64,000 bases of DNA from Bauldia sp963759235 (GTDB lineage Bacteria; Pseudomonadota; Alphaproteobacteria; Rhizobiales; Kaistiaceae). The position numbers and the translations under genes are program-made. The notes under the pieces were generated by a model, which saw only the letters and a program-made list of their open reading frames with translations, searched no databases and had not been told where the DNA came from. Location: NCBI GenBank assembly GCA_963759235.1, contig CAVWYO010000002.1, forward strand, positions 1-64,000. The letters run 5' to 3'. Below are positions 35,819 to 46,217 of this stretch, in pieces. Each line of letters starts with the position of its first letter. Positions within the stretch are counted from its first letter, which is position 1.

Positions 35819-35947
35819 GGGAGCGGGAAGAAAAACGTCGCCGCGTCCTTCGACCAGGTCGGGGGGCAGGTCATGCGGCGGGCTTTCGCCCGGCGCGGTC
35901 CGGGATGAGCGGCGTGGTTGGTGGAGATGACCACGCAACACACACCA

Positions 35948-36064
35948 CGTCATGCCCGGGCTTGACCCGGGCATCCATGCCGGAACCGCTCAGCCTGAGT
36001 GGCGTCGTTTGAGTGCACGGCACGGGAAATGGCATGGATGGCCGGGTCAAGCCCGGCCATGACG
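35948..36064. repeat. BIME-like long inverted repeat
   Basis: The left arm from 35948 (CGTCATGCCCGGGCTTGACC and on to ATCCATGCC) and the right arm from 36031 (GGCATGGATGGCCGGGTCAA and on to ATGACG) are near-perfect inverted copies of about 34 bases. Each arm is itself palindromic around GCCCGGGCTTGACCCGGGC. They frame about 50 bp. This is the common alphaproteobacterial intergenic palindrome, here likely acting as a two-way transcription end between hypE and hlyD. Confidence 0.85.
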
Positions 36065-36099
36065 GTGGAGGGAGTGGGGCGGGGGCGCATGCAGTCCGG

Positions 36100-36162
36100 C
36101 GGGAATGCCCCCTCCACCATGCTTCGCACGGTCCCCCTCCCCCGCTTCGCAGGGGAGGATAC
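36100..36162. repeat. REP-like block
   Basis: CCCCCTCCACCATGCTTCGCACGG followed by CCCCCTCCCCCGCTTCGCAG shows the same CTTCGCA and CCCTCC blocks as the repeats at 33441-33604 and 10009-10093. It lies in the hypE-hlyD convergent gap. Confidence 0.6.
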
Positions 36163-36262
36163 GAGGCGGCTCACTCAGTCACGCGGGCGACATGCGGAGG
36201 CCGAAGGCCAGACTTGGTCATGCTGAAACCTGAGCGCGTCGGCCACGGAACGTTGATCCCGA

Positions 36263-37477
36263 TCAACTTTCGCCGGCCGCGCGGTCTTCGACGGCGACGC
36301 CGTCGACGACGCGATCGCTCGGGTGAAGGACGACCGTGTCGCCCTTCGTCAGGCCGTCGACAACCTCGGCCGCGTGACCGTTGCGATGGCCGAGGACGAC
36401 ACGGGTCGCCACCGCCTTGCCGTCGACGATGCGGAACGCCGCCCAGTCGGCGCCGGTGCGGAAGAGGGCGCCGAGCGGCACCTGAAGCACGTCGTCGCCC
36501 TGCCAGGTGGTGATGTGGACCATGACGCGGAATTCGTGGCCGAGCCGTTCCCATTTGTCCGCCGCGTCGGCGATATCGAGAATCGCGTCGACGCGCTGCT
36601 CCTCGATGCCGAGCGCCGAGACCTTGGTGTAGGCGGCGGGATCGACCCGGCGCACCTCGGCCGAAAGGGTGGGTCCGCCCCAGTCGTCGATCGTGGCGCG
36701 GCTGCCGGGATGGACGTTGACCGCGTCGCTCGACAGAAGGTGCACGATGATCTCCAGGTCGCGGGGATTGCCGATCTCGAGCAAGGCCTCGCCGGCCGTC
36801 ACCACCTGCTCGCTCTCGGTCAGGAGCTTGAGGACGGTGCCGTCCACCGGCGCGCGGAGCGTCAGACAGCAGGGATCCCGGGCGCCGCTTTCGAGCTGGT
36901 CGGGTTCGATAAGCCTCGCTTCGGCGCTCGACAGCTCGCTGTCGCGAAGCTCCGCCGTCGCCTTGGCTTCCGCCACCTGGGCCTTGGCGGTGTCGAGATC
37001 GGCCGCCGCCTTGTCGAAGGCACGCGTCGAGATGGTCCCCGCCTTGGACAATTCCTCGGCGCGGTCAAGGTCGCCCTGCGCCAGCCGTTCCGAGGCTTCG
37101 GCCGCCGCCACCTGGGCCTTCGCCAAGCTCACGGCCGAGCGGGCGGCCTCGACCGCCGCCTGCAGCTCCCGGCGCGAGCGGACGTCGAGAAACGGCGGGT
37201 CGGCCGGATGGATCGAGGCAACCGCCGTGGTGTCGCGGAAGACCTCGTCGCCCACCTCGACCGGCAGACGTTCGACCCGTCCGGCGACCGGCGCCGATAC
37301 GCGGAAGACGTCGCGGATGCGGGCGATTCCCTCCTCGTCGATGGTGACCGTCAGCGGGGCCTGGTCGACCGTCGCGATGTCAACCGGCACCGGCCGGGGG
37401 CTCAGCGCATAGACCGCCGCGGCGACCACCAGCGCCAGGACCACCAAGCCGATCGCCCGCTTGATCCATTTCTGCAT
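36263..37477 (-). CDS. HlyD-family periplasmic adaptor of an ABC exporter
   Basis: A 404-residue membrane-fusion protein. One N-terminal membrane helix (AIGLVVLALVVAAAVYAL, residues 8-25) is followed by the lipoyl half-motif VSAPVAGRVERLPVEVGDEV. A long alpha-hairpin with heptad character runs from about 95 to 190 (AVEAARSAVSLAKAQVAAAE). The second lipoyl half is LRAPVDGTVLKLLTESEQVV, then come beta-barrel parts. It links the ABC permease and ATPase encoded upstream to the outer membrane or periplasm. The gap to the permease gene is 3 bp. Confidence 0.9.
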   Translation of the reverse strand: MQKWIKRAIGLVVLALVVAAAVYALSPRPVPVDIATVDQAPLTVTIDEEGIARIRDVFRVSAPVAGRVERLPVEVGDEVFRDTTAVASIHPADPPFLDVRSRRELQAAVEAARSAVSLAKAQVAAAEASERLAQGDLDRAEELSKAGTISTRAFDKAAADLDTAKAQVAEAKATAELRDSELSSAEARLIEPDQLESGARDPCCLTLRAPVDGTVLKLLTESEQVVTAGEALLEIGNPRDLEIIVHLLSSDAVNVHPGSRATIDDWGGPTLSAEVRRVDPAAYTKVSALGIEEQRVDAILDIADAADKWERLGHEFRVMVHITTWQGDDVLQVPLGALFRTGADWAAFRIVDGKAVATRVVLGHRNGHAAEVVDGLTKGDTVVLHPSDRVVDGVAVEDRAAGES

Positions 37478-37480
37478 CCT

Positions 37481-39845
37481 TTACTCCCTTGTCTTCAGCA
37501 CCTGGACAAGATCGAGACGGTCGACCCGGCGGCGCACGATCAGCGCCGAGGCGAGAGCGGCGACGAGAACGACGATGCTCGACACCGCAAAGATCCGCGG
37601 CTCGATGACGAAGGGAACGCGGAACAGGTCGGTGGCGAGACTGCTGGTAACGATGATGCCGAGCCCGGTGGCGATCAGCCAGCCAAGCGGCTGGGCGGCG
37701 GCGACGATGACGCCGATCTCGATGAGGAGGACGTTCGACACCTCCGACCGCCGGAAGCCGAGCACCCGCAGCGTGGCAAGCTCGCGGGCGCGTTCGGAAA
37801 GCTGGATGCGGGCGCTGTTGTAGACGACCCCGAAGGCGATGATGACGCTGAGCGTCAGATAGACGGTGAGCATCATGCCCATGCTCTCCTGCATGGTCTC
37901 CTGGAAGCGCTGGCGCGATCGGCCCTGCAGTGCGACGGCGGATATCTGCGGCGTCGCTTTCACCGCGGCGTAGAGCTCGTCGAGGCGGTTCGGGTCGAGC
38001 TCCAGGTGAACGCCCGAGACGCGGGGGCCGGTGCCGGCGAGGCGGGCCAGCGCGTCGATGTCCATGAACACCATCAGGCCGAGATAGCTCTGGATCACCT
38101 GGGTGACGGGCACCTCGACCGTGCGGCGATCGCCGTCGAGAAACGCGACCTCGGCCGTGTCGCCGGGGCGCAAATGCAGGAGCTGGGCGACGCGGTCGCC
38201 GATGGCGAGGCCGGTGCTCGGCAGAACCACCGGCTTGAGGTCGAGGTCGAGCACCCGGCTGAGCTCGGTCCCCGGCGGCTTGCCGATGATAGCGAGCTGC
38301 CGCTCGTACTGGCCGTTGCGGATGGTGACCGGGGCCGAGAGATAAGGCTCGGCCGCCATCACGCCGGGCAGCTTCTCCGCCGCCTGGAGGGCTTCCGGCG
38401 GGCGGGCGGAGGTGAAGACCAGCGTCGCGTCCTGCCGGTCGGTGCGGAAATAGATCGCGTCGATCATGAAGTCGACCGACGAAAGCGTCCCCATGGCAAG
38501 CCCCATCAGGGCAACCGCAAAGGCGGTGCCGACGATGGTGAGGCCCGAGCGGAGCGGGTGGCGCAGAAGATGGCGAAGCGCCATGGTCGCGATCTGGGAG
38601 AGGATTCGCGTGCGGGCGACCAGGCCGCCGAGGAACTGACGGTAGACCTGCGGGGCCGGCGGCCGCATGGCGACCGCGGCCGGGAGCGCGAACACCGAGG
38701 TGATCGCCCGGAGCGCGCCGGCAACGGCGGCGGCGAGGCTGACGCCGGCGGCGATCAGATAGATGTCGAGGTCGGAGCGGAAGACGAGGAACGGGAAGCT
38801 GTAGAACCTGGAATACATGACCGTCATGCCACGGCCGAGAAGCGTGCCCGCCACCGCGCCGATGGCGATGCCGACCACCGCGATGACGAGGACCAGCTTG
38901 AGATAGTGCCAGGCGACGGCAGTGCGGCCATAGCCGAGCGCCTTGAGGAGGCCGATCTGCTCGCGCTCCAGGGCGACCAGCCGCGACAGGATCATGTTGA
39001 GCAGAAACGCCGACACCAGCAGGAAGATCGGCGGGATCATGCGCGCCATGCCGCCGAGCTGGTCCATTTCGCCCTGCAGAAAGGCGTTGGAGAGCTGGTC
39101 CTTGCGACCGTGGGCGCCGGTGCCGCCATAGGGCTCCAACAGCGCGTCGACCTTTTCGATCACCGCGGTTTCGCTGGCATCGCGCAAGAGCCTGAGGCTC
39201 AGCGAATTGAATGCGCCGTCGAGATCGAACACCGAGGCGAGGGCTGCCTCGGGCATCCAGATCACGCCGAAGCGGCGGGCGTCGGGCATCATGTCGCCGG
39301 GCCCGAGCGTGTAGACATATTCGGGCGAAAGCACGATGCCGACGACCGTCAGCGTTGTCTTGGCGCTGCCGACGATGGCGTCGAACCGCGACCCGATCTC
39401 GAAGCCATGCGCCGTGGCGAAGGCCGAAATCGATCGCCACCTCGTTGGAGCGGCCGGGTTCAGGCAGCCGGCCCCGGCGGATGAACAGGTCATTGACCGT
39501 GATATCGCGGCCGGGGGGAATCGAGACCAGGAGCCCGGTCGCCGGCTCGCGGAAGCCCTCGATATCGAGGAGCGCCGGCTCGACGATCCGCGCCTCGACC
39601 GCGGCGACGCCATCGATGGCGGCGATCTGATCGGCAACGCTCTTCGGTGCCCGGACGGCGGAAGCGAAAACGTCGCCGAACTTGTAGCGCTCGTAGTAGG
39701 CGGAGCGGGTTTCCTCAAGCGAACGATGGGCGCCGACGGCCAGAATGAGGGTAGCGACGCCGCAGGCCATGACCAGGGCGATGGCGAACGACTGGGCCCA
39801 CAGCCGGCGAAGATCGCGGAGGAGCTTGATGTTGAGGGTTCCCAT
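37481..39845 (-). pseudogene. FtsX-type ABC exporter permease with one frameshift
   Basis: A permease of about 787 residues with two FtsX domains. The N-terminal frame starts MGTLNIKLLRDLRRLWAQSF at 39845 and keeps frame to SNEVAIDF. One extra G/C near 39424 (TTCGGCCTTC for TTCGCCTTC) then shifts it. The rest runs open in another frame from FATAHGFEIGSRFDAIVGSA to the stop at 37481. It includes FtsX cores (LNMILSRLVALEREQIGLLK and ARIQLSERARELATLRVLGF) and about eight membrane helices. It exports an unknown substrate, perhaps lipid or peptide. Because 700 codons stay open after the shift, a base-call error is at least as likely as loss. Confidence 0.85.
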
Positions 39846-39850
39846 CGCGC

Positions 39851-40606
<756 letters not shown>

Positions 40607-40608
40607 GC

Positions 40609-40622
40609 TTGACGCAGGTCAA
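40609..40622. promoter_or_regulatory. perfect FNR/FixK-type box between divergent operons
   Basis: TTGACGCAGGTCAA is a full match to TTGAC-N4-GTCAA, the site form used by FnrL/FixK regulators of alphaproteobacteria. It lies between the exporter operon (minus) and the AhpD-PEP synthase operon (plus), 88 bp before the ATG at 40710. The distance suits activation of the plus-strand operon; it could also affect the exporter if that gene starts downstream of 40606. Confidence 0.65.
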
Positions 40623-40709
40623 TGCCCGCCCCGGTTCCTTCGGCATTCTCCCCGGCGACAAGGCGGCGCATATCCGCCGGACACCTTCGCTACGACGCCG
40701 GGAGTTACC

Positions 40710-41066
40710 ATGAAAGATTATCAGGAGATGGCACGCGAGGTTTCCCTCTCGGCGGCGGCCCTGCGCCGCGGTCTGCCGGAGGCGATGGCCGGGTTCGCGG
40801 GGCTGGGCAAGGGAGCCTATGCCGCGGGGACGTTGAGCACTAAGTTCAAGGAACTGATCGCGCTCGCCCTTTGCGTCGCCTCGCGCTGCGACGGCTGCGT
40901 CGCCTACCATGCCAAGCGGGTCTGCGACCTTGGAGCCTCCAAAGAGGAAGTCGTGGAGACGATCGGCGTGGCGATCCAAATGGGCGGCGGACCGTCGATG
41001 GTCTACGGTGGCGAGGCGCTGCGTGCATTCGAGGCCTTTCAAGTTCAAACAGTGCCAGGGGAGTGA
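40710..41066 (+). CDS. AhpD-like carboxymuconolactone decarboxylase family protein
   Basis: A 118-residue protein of the CMD/AhpD family. The redox motif CDGCVAYHAKRVCDLGASKE (CxxC then His) is the AhpD active site. The start MKDYQEMAREVSLSAAALRR and the end GGPSMVYGGEALRAFEAF are usual. AhpD-like proteins are small thiol peroxidases or reductants. It is 3 bp before ppsA, so it is co-transcribed with it, and it may protect against peroxide when oxygen returns. Confidence 0.9.
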   Translation: MKDYQEMAREVSLSAAALRRGLPEAMAGFAGLGKGAYAAGTLSTKFKELIALALCVASRCDGCVAYHAKRVCDLGASKEEVVETIGVAIQMGGGPSMVYGGEALRAFEAFQVQTVPGE

Positions 41067-41069
41067 TCG

Positions 41070-43466
41070 ATGGCCCAGTCTGACGTTCTGTGGTTCGAAA
41101 CCGTCAAACGCTCCGACGTCGGAATCGTCGGCGGGAAGAATTCATCGCTGGGCGAGATGGTGCAAACCCTCTCCGCCAAGGGCGTGCGGGTGCCGCCCGG
41201 CTTCGCGACGACGGCGAACGCCTATTGGCGCTATGTCGATGCCAACGCGCTCCGACAGGGGATCACCGACCGGCTTGCCGACATGAATGCGGGCAAGAAG
41301 ACGCTTGCCGAGACCGGGCAGGCGATTCGCAGCGCCTTCCTCCACGGCGAATGGCCGGCGGTGACGGCCGACGCGATAACCACCGCCTATGCCGAGCTTT
41401 GCCGGCGCGCCGGCAAGGACGAGATGGACGTCGCCGTGCGCTCCTCGGCGACGGCGGAGGACTTGCCTGACGCGAGCTTCGCCGGTCAGCAGGAGACCTA
41501 CCTCAACATTCGCGGCGAACGGGCGCTTCTCGACGCGTGCCGTCGCTGCTACGCTTCGCTATTCACCGACCGGGCCATCTCCTATCGGCAGGTGCGCGGC
41601 TTCGACCATCTCCAGGTCGCGCTGTCGATCGGCGTGCAGCAGATGGTGCGCTCCGACATCGGCGGCTCCGGCGTGATGTTCTCGATCGACACCGAGACCG
41701 GCTTCGACAAGGTGGTGCGGATCGACGCGGCCTGGGGACTGGGCGAGAACGTCGTGCAGGGCGCGGTCGACCCGGACGCCTATCAAGCGTTCAAGCCGCT
41801 GCTTGCCGACGAGTCGCTGCTGCCCATCGTCGAAAAGACGCTCGGCGAGAAGGCGATCAAGATGGTCTACGCCACCGGCGAGCGGCCGACCAAGAACGTG
41901 CCGACCTCCAAGCGGGAGCGGGCGACCTTCGTGCTCAGCGACCAGGAGATCGTCACGCTGGCGCGCTGGGCGACGGCGATCGAGAAGCACTATGGCTGCC
42001 CGATGGACATGGAATGGGCCAAGGACGGCGAGAGCGGCGAGATCTTTATCGTCCAGGCGCGTCCGGAGACCGTGCAGTCGCGGCGCGCGGCGAACGTCTT
42101 CAAGTCGTACCGGGTGATCGAAAAGGGCAAGACGCTGACCACCGGCCTCAGCATCGGCGGTGCCATCGTCGCCGGCCGCGTCTGCCTGATCGAGGACGTG
42201 CGCGACATCGACAAGTTCGTCGACGGGGCGATCCTGGTCACCGGCATCACCGATCCCGATTGGGTGCCGATCATGAAACGGGCGACGGCGATCATCACCG
42301 ATCACGGCGGCCGCACCTCTCACGCCGCTATCGTCAGTCGCGAGCTCGGCCTGCCGGCGGTGGTCGGCACCGGCGACGCCACCCACGTCCTCCACACCGA
42401 CCAGGAAGTCACCGTTTCCTGCGCCGAGGGCGATCAGGGCTTCGTCTATGAGGGAACGGCGAAGTTCGAGATCGAGGAACTCGATCTGGCGACGCTGCCG
42501 AAGACCAAGACCAGCGTGATGCTCAACCTCGCCAATCCAGCCGCGGCGTTCAACTGGTGGCAGATCCCGGCCGACGGCGTCGGCCTCGCCCGCATGGAGT
42601 TCGTCGTCACCAATCAGGTGCGCGTCCACCCGATGGCGCTGGTGCGGTTCGATTCGCTGAAAGACGAAGCGGCGAAGAAGGAAATCGCGGCGATCACCGT
42701 CGGCCACGACGACAAGACCGAGTATTTCATCGACACGCTGTCGCGCGGTCTGGCGCGGATCGCGGCGGTGGTCTACCCGAAGCCGGTGATCGTTCGAATG
42801 AGCGATTTCAAGACGAACGAATATGCCGGGCTGGTCGGCGGGCGGGAGTTCGAGCCGGCCGAAGAGAACCCGATGATCGGGTTCCGCGGCGCCTCGCGCT
42901 ACTATTCGCCGCGCTACCGGGAGGGCTTCGCCCTCGAATGCCGGGCGATCCAGCGGCTGCGCAACGAGCTTGGTTTCAAGAACGTCGTGGTGATGATCCC
43001 CTTCTGCCGCTCGGTGAAGGAAGCCGACAAGGTGCTGGAGGTGATGGCCGAAAACGGGCTGAAGCGCGGCCAGGACGGACTCGAGGTCTATGTGATGTGC
43101 GAGATCCCGTCGAATGTCATTCTGGCGGGTGCCTTCGCCGAACGCTTCGACGGCTTCTCGATCGGCTCGAACGACCTCACCCAGCTCACCCTCGGCGTCG
43201 ACCGGGATTCGGAGGAGCTGGCCGGCCTGTTCGACGAGGAGGACGACGCGGTCGAATGGATGATCGCCAGTGTCATCGAGGCCGCCCACAAGGCCCACGC
43301 CAAGATCGGCCTCTGCGGCCAGGCGCCGAGCGATCATCCGGAGTTCGCGCGCTTCCTGGTCGGTTGTGGCATCGACTCGATGTCGGTGAGCCCCGACAGC
43401 TTCTTTGCCGTCAAACGTCACGTGGCCGAGGCCGAGGCCGGCGAGCCGGCTCGCAAACGCGCGTGA
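41070..43466 (+). CDS. ppsA: phosphoenolpyruvate synthase
   Basis: A 798-residue enzyme making PEP, AMP and phosphate from pyruvate and ATP. The ATP-grasp part starts at GIVGGKNSSLGEMVQTLSAK and has VAVRSSATAEDLPDASFAGQ. The phosphohistidine swivel is DHGGRTSHAAIVSRELGLPA. The PEP-binding barrel has VRMSDFKTNEYAGLVGG and GSNDLTQLTLGVDRDSEELA, and the catalytic Cys-type end is KIGLCGQAPSDHPEF. The length is standard. It supports gluconeogenesis from pyruvate or, in reverse, ATP gain during fermentation. Confidence 0.96.
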   Translation: MAQSDVLWFETVKRSDVGIVGGKNSSLGEMVQTLSAKGVRVPPGFATTANAYWRYVDANALRQGITDRLADMNAGKKTLAETGQAIRSAFLHGEWPAVTADAITTAYAELCRRAGKDEMDVAVRSSATAEDLPDASFAGQQETYLNIRGERALLDACRRCYASLFTDRAISYRQVRGFDHLQVALSIGVQQMVRSDIGGSGVMFSIDTETGFDKVVRIDAAWGLGENVVQGAVDPDAYQAFKPLLADESLLPIVEKTLGEKAIKMVYATGERPTKNVPTSKRERATFVLSDQEIVTLARWATAIEKHYGCPMDMEWAKDGESGEIFIVQARPETVQSRRAANVFKSYRVIEKGKTLTTGLSIGGAIVAGRVCLIEDVRDIDKFVDGAILVTGITDPDWVPIMKRATAIITDHGGRTSHAAIVSRELGLPAVVGTGDATHVLHTDQEVTVSCAEGDQGFVYEGTAKFEIEELDLATLPKTKTSVMLNLANPAAAFNWWQIPADGVGLARMEFVVTNQVRVHPMALVRFDSLKDEAAKKEIAAITVGHDDKTEYFIDTLSRGLARIAAVVYPKPVIVRMSDFKTNEYAGLVGGREFEPAEENPMIGFRGASRYYSPRYREGFALECRAIQRLRNELGFKNVVVMIPFCRSVKEADKVLEVMAENGLKRGQDGLEVYVMCEIPSNVILAGAFAERFDGFSIGSNDLTQLTLGVDRDSEELAGLFDEEDDAVEWMIASVIEAAHKAHAKIGLCGQAPSDHPEFARFLVGCGIDSMSVSPDSFFAVKRHVAEAEAGEPARKRA

Positions 43467-43508
43467 GGGGAGCACGATACGCCGCGGCGCGACCGTCAGG
43501 AAGCCGGC

Positions 43509-45044
43509 TTAGCTTATCCCGGCTTGGCGGAGCGCCGCGGCGGCAAGCTCTCTGACCGGACGGATGGCGTCGAGCATCGTCCATTCGATCAGACCGGACG
43601 GCTGGTCGGCCTGGAGCATGACGACGGCCGCCGTTGCATCGGAGGCATCGGCCCGCCGGTGGACGATCCGCTGCATCAGGACCTCGACCGGCGCCGTCAG
43701 CCACAAGCCGGAGAAGGACGCGCCGGCCCGCTCCGCCACGGCGGCAATCAGGCGACGCTCCTCCGGCGTCTTGTGGACGGCGTCGACAATGACGCTCTGT
43801 CCGGCCGCGAGGGCGGTTTCCGCCTGTTGGCGAAGCGCGGCGAAAACCCGGTCGGTGACTTCCGGCTCGTAGGCGGACTCGGGAAGCCGGTCGAACTCGT
43901 CGATACCGATCAGCCGCTTCCGTTCGATATCGCTCCTCAGGTGAACGGCGCCGGGCGGGCGGCCGATCCGATAGGCGATGGCGCGCGACACGGTGGTCTT
44001 GCCGGTGCCGGAGAAGCCGCCGATGGCGATCAGATGCGGTTTAGCCGGCTCAAGAAAGCCTACTGCATGGTCGAAATAGCGAAGCGCGGCGGTGCGCGCT
44101 TCCCGGTCGTGGCTGACGGTGACGAAGCGGAGCGCCTCGACCTTGGCCCGCACGGCCGCCCGTAGGGCGAGGAACAAAGGCAGAGTGGCCAGCCCCTCGA
44201 GGTCATCCTGCAAACGGTCGGATTTCCACAGATAGCGGTTGAGGACGAGGCTCGCCTCATAGCGGAGGCCGCGTTCCCAGAGGTCCATGAGCAGAAAGGC
44301 GAGGTCGTAAAGGATGTCGATGGTGGCGATCAACTCGTCGAACTCGATGGCGTCGAAGAGAACCGGGTGATCGTCGATCAGCGTGATATTGCGGAGATGG
44401 AGGTCGCCGTGACAGCGGCGGACCTGGCCGCGCTCGCCGCGCGCCAGGAGCAACAGCCGCAAGGCGGTGAACCGGTCGCGCATGGCGTCGGCGAAGGCGA
44501 TAGTGCCGGCGGGCGGAAAGACCTCCCGGCGTTCCATCAGGGACGTGACGGTCTCCTCGACCACGCCATGGAGCGCCTCGGTCGCCGCCGCGCCGTCGCG
44601 GATCTCGGCCGCGGCAAAGCTGTCGGCGACGACCGCGGCGAGACGCCGGATGATCTCCCCCGTCAGCTCATGGCGGTCGGCGACGAGGTCGAGGGTCTTC
44701 GTCTCGTCAAACCGCTTCATGTGAACAGCCCATTCGACGACCTCGCCGTCGCCGCCGAAACGAAGGCCGCCGGCAGCGTCGCGGGTGATCGCCACGACGC
44801 CGAGATAGAGGTCGGGCGCATAGCGGCGGTTGACGGAAATCTCGGTCTCGCAGGCGGCTCGCCGCTTGACCAGCGTCGAGAGGTCCATGAAGGGAAAGCG
44901 GACGGCGCGCTTCACCTTGTAGACGTCCGGCCCCGCGAGGAAGACGGCCGCCGCGTTGGTGTCGACCCGCTTGACCGGGGCGCTCAATCCGTGGGTCGCC
45001 GGATCCGCGAGGAAGGCGAAAACCGCGTCCTGATCCCCGCTCAT
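43509..45044 (-). CDS. fused aminoglycoside-phosphotransferase-like/AAA kinase protein
   Basis: A 511-residue two-domain protein. The N-terminal part (about 1-330) is an APH-fold kinase with the Brenner-type motif VRRCHGDLHLRNITLIDDHP and FDAIEFDELIATIDILYDLA. The C-terminal part is a P-loop kinase with IAIGGFSGTGKTTVSRAIAY and VHLRSDIERKRLIG. This is the layout of mycobacterial Rv2004c of the DosR regulon. The substrate is unknown; resistance is not implied. ATG at 45044 is used, and the PfkB gene ends 13 bp upstream, so the two form an operon. Confidence 0.88.
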   Translation of the reverse strand: MSGDQDAVFAFLADPATHGLSAPVKRVDTNAAAVFLAGPDVYKVKRAVRFPFMDLSTLVKRRAACETEISVNRRYAPDLYLGVVAITRDAAGGLRFGGDGEVVEWAVHMKRFDETKTLDLVADRHELTGEIIRRLAAVVADSFAAAEIRDGAAATEALHGVVEETVTSLMERREVFPPAGTIAFADAMRDRFTALRLLLLARGERGQVRRCHGDLHLRNITLIDDHPVLFDAIEFDELIATIDILYDLAFLLMDLWERGLRYEASLVLNRYLWKSDRLQDDLEGLATLPLFLALRAAVRAKVEALRFVTVSHDREARTAALRYFDHAVGFLEPAKPHLIAIGGFSGTGKTTVSRAIAYRIGRPPGAVHLRSDIERKRLIGIDEFDRLPESAYEPEVTDRVFAALRQQAETALAAGQSVIVDAVHKTPEERRLIAAVAERAGASFSGLWLTAPVEVLMQRIVHRRADASDATAAVVMLQADQPSGLIEWTMLDAIRPVRELAAAALRQAGIS

Positions 45045-45057
45045 CGGCACGGTTCGC

Positions 45058-46005
45058 CTAGGACGGGACGGGCCGCAGCGCCGCGTGCCGGATCTGGTCG
45101 TAGAGGCGAAGGATGTCGGCGCGGGCGCAATGACTCGTCCCCGGCGACAAGACGGCCGCGGTGCCGGCCGCGGCGCCGAACATCGCCGCCTCCTCGAGCG
45201 GCTTGCCGTCGGCAAGCGCCAGGGTCATCCCGGCGACGAAGCTGTCGCCGGCGCCGACCGCCGATTTGACCTCGACGTTCAGCGGCGGCACGAAGAAGAC
45301 GCCGTCGCGCGAGGCGATCATCGCACCGTCGGCGCCCATGGTGACGGCGACGATCTCGGCCTTGCCGTCGGCGACCATCCCGGCCACCGTCGCGGCACAG
45401 GAAACCATGTCGAGCTCGCGCCCGACCAGGATTTGAAGCTCGTTGAGGCTCGGCTTGACCAGATGGATCGGGGTGCGGCCGAGGGCGGCTTCCAGCCCCG
45501 GGCCGTGGCTGTCGAGGACGAACTTCGCTCCCTTCTCGGCCGCAATGTCGCCGAAACGGGCGAGGATGTCCGGCGCGGCGCCGTGGGGGATGCTGCCGCT
45601 CGCCACCAGCCAGGAGAAGGTCGCCGCGCGCACCGCCGCCAGCGCCGATTCGATCTCCTGGTGAGACAGGTCCGGGCCGCTCGGGATGAAACGGTATTCG
45701 AGCCCGGTGCTGCGCTCGAACACCATGTGGGCCATGCGGGTATGGCCGGCGACCGGGATGATGTGGGTGCGCACGCCGATCCGGCTCAACAGGTCGACAA
45801 GCAGGGTGCCGGTGATGCCGCCGGCGATGCAATACGCCTCCGTGTTGCCCCCCAGCTCCTCGATGACGCGGGCCACATTGACCCCGCCGCCGCCGGGCTC
45901 GAAGGTCTCGCTCGACGTGCGTATCTTGTGGGTCGGGCGGACCCGCTCGGCCTCGGCCGAAACGTCGATGGTCGGATTGAGTGCGAGGGACAGGATCTGA
46001 GGCAA
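45058..46005 (-). CDS. PfkB family hexose-phosphate kinase (1-phosphofructokinase type)
   Basis: A 315-residue kinase beginning MPQILSLALNPTIDVSAEAE, the opening of 1-phosphofructokinase, LacC and PfkB. The sugar-phosphate site is FEPGGGGVNVARVIEELGGN, with KPSLNELQILVGRELD, and the catalytic loop is VKSAVGAGDSFVAGMTLALA. It is likely a minor 6-phosphofructokinase like E. coli PfkB. It is paired with the fused kinase gene and close to PEP synthase, giving opposed glycolytic and gluconeogenic steps in one island. Confidence 0.9.
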   Translation of the reverse strand: MPQILSLALNPTIDVSAEAERVRPTHKIRTSSETFEPGGGGVNVARVIEELGGNTEAYCIAGGITGTLLVDLLSRIGVRTHIIPVAGHTRMAHMVFERSTGLEYRFIPSGPDLSHQEIESALAAVRAATFSWLVASGSIPHGAAPDILARFGDIAAEKGAKFVLDSHGPGLEAALGRTPIHLVKPSLNELQILVGRELDMVSCAATVAGMVADGKAEIVAVTMGADGAMIASRDGVFFVPPLNVEVKSAVGAGDSFVAGMTLALADGKPLEEAAMFGAAAGTAAVLSPGTSHCARADILRLYDQIRHAALRPVPS

Positions 46006-46217
46006 CGACTGCTCCCAATCATCAAGCTGCGTGGACCAGCCTCAACAAAACCCGAAGATTGCCGCGCCGTCCAGTTCGGGATTTTACGGACGCGGCACCG
46101 GGTCACGGGGGGTGGCGGGGCCGGGCCGCCTCGTGAAAAAGTGACTGTGGCGCGACCGGCGGGCCCTTTATAACCGGCCGCGGCGCCCGGCGGACGGTGC
46201 GAAGCAGGGAATTTTGA

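Larger units (their letters stand above)
35819..36262. other. 444-bp convergent gap after hypE
   Basis: No supported gene lies here. The gap holds the long inverted repeat at 35948-36064 and a REP-like block at 36100-36162, and ends where hlyD (minus strand) stops. Short open frames on both strands have no family features. Confidence 0.7.

Noticed and set aside
36253..36266. Perfect FNR-type palindrome TTGATCCCGATCAA
   Set aside because: It overlaps the stop codon of the minus-strand hlyD gene in a convergent gap; no gene starts near it on either strand, so it is probably chance or a decoy.
36323..39484. Open frame of 1053 codons on the plus strand
   Set aside because: It lies antisense to the HlyD and ABC permease genes, is rich in Arg, Asp and His as expected for a GC-rich shadow frame, and has no family motif.
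43509..45044. Aminoglycoside resistance gene
   Set aside because: The APH-like fold is fused to a P-loop kinase in the Rv2004c layout; such proteins are not known resistance enzymes.
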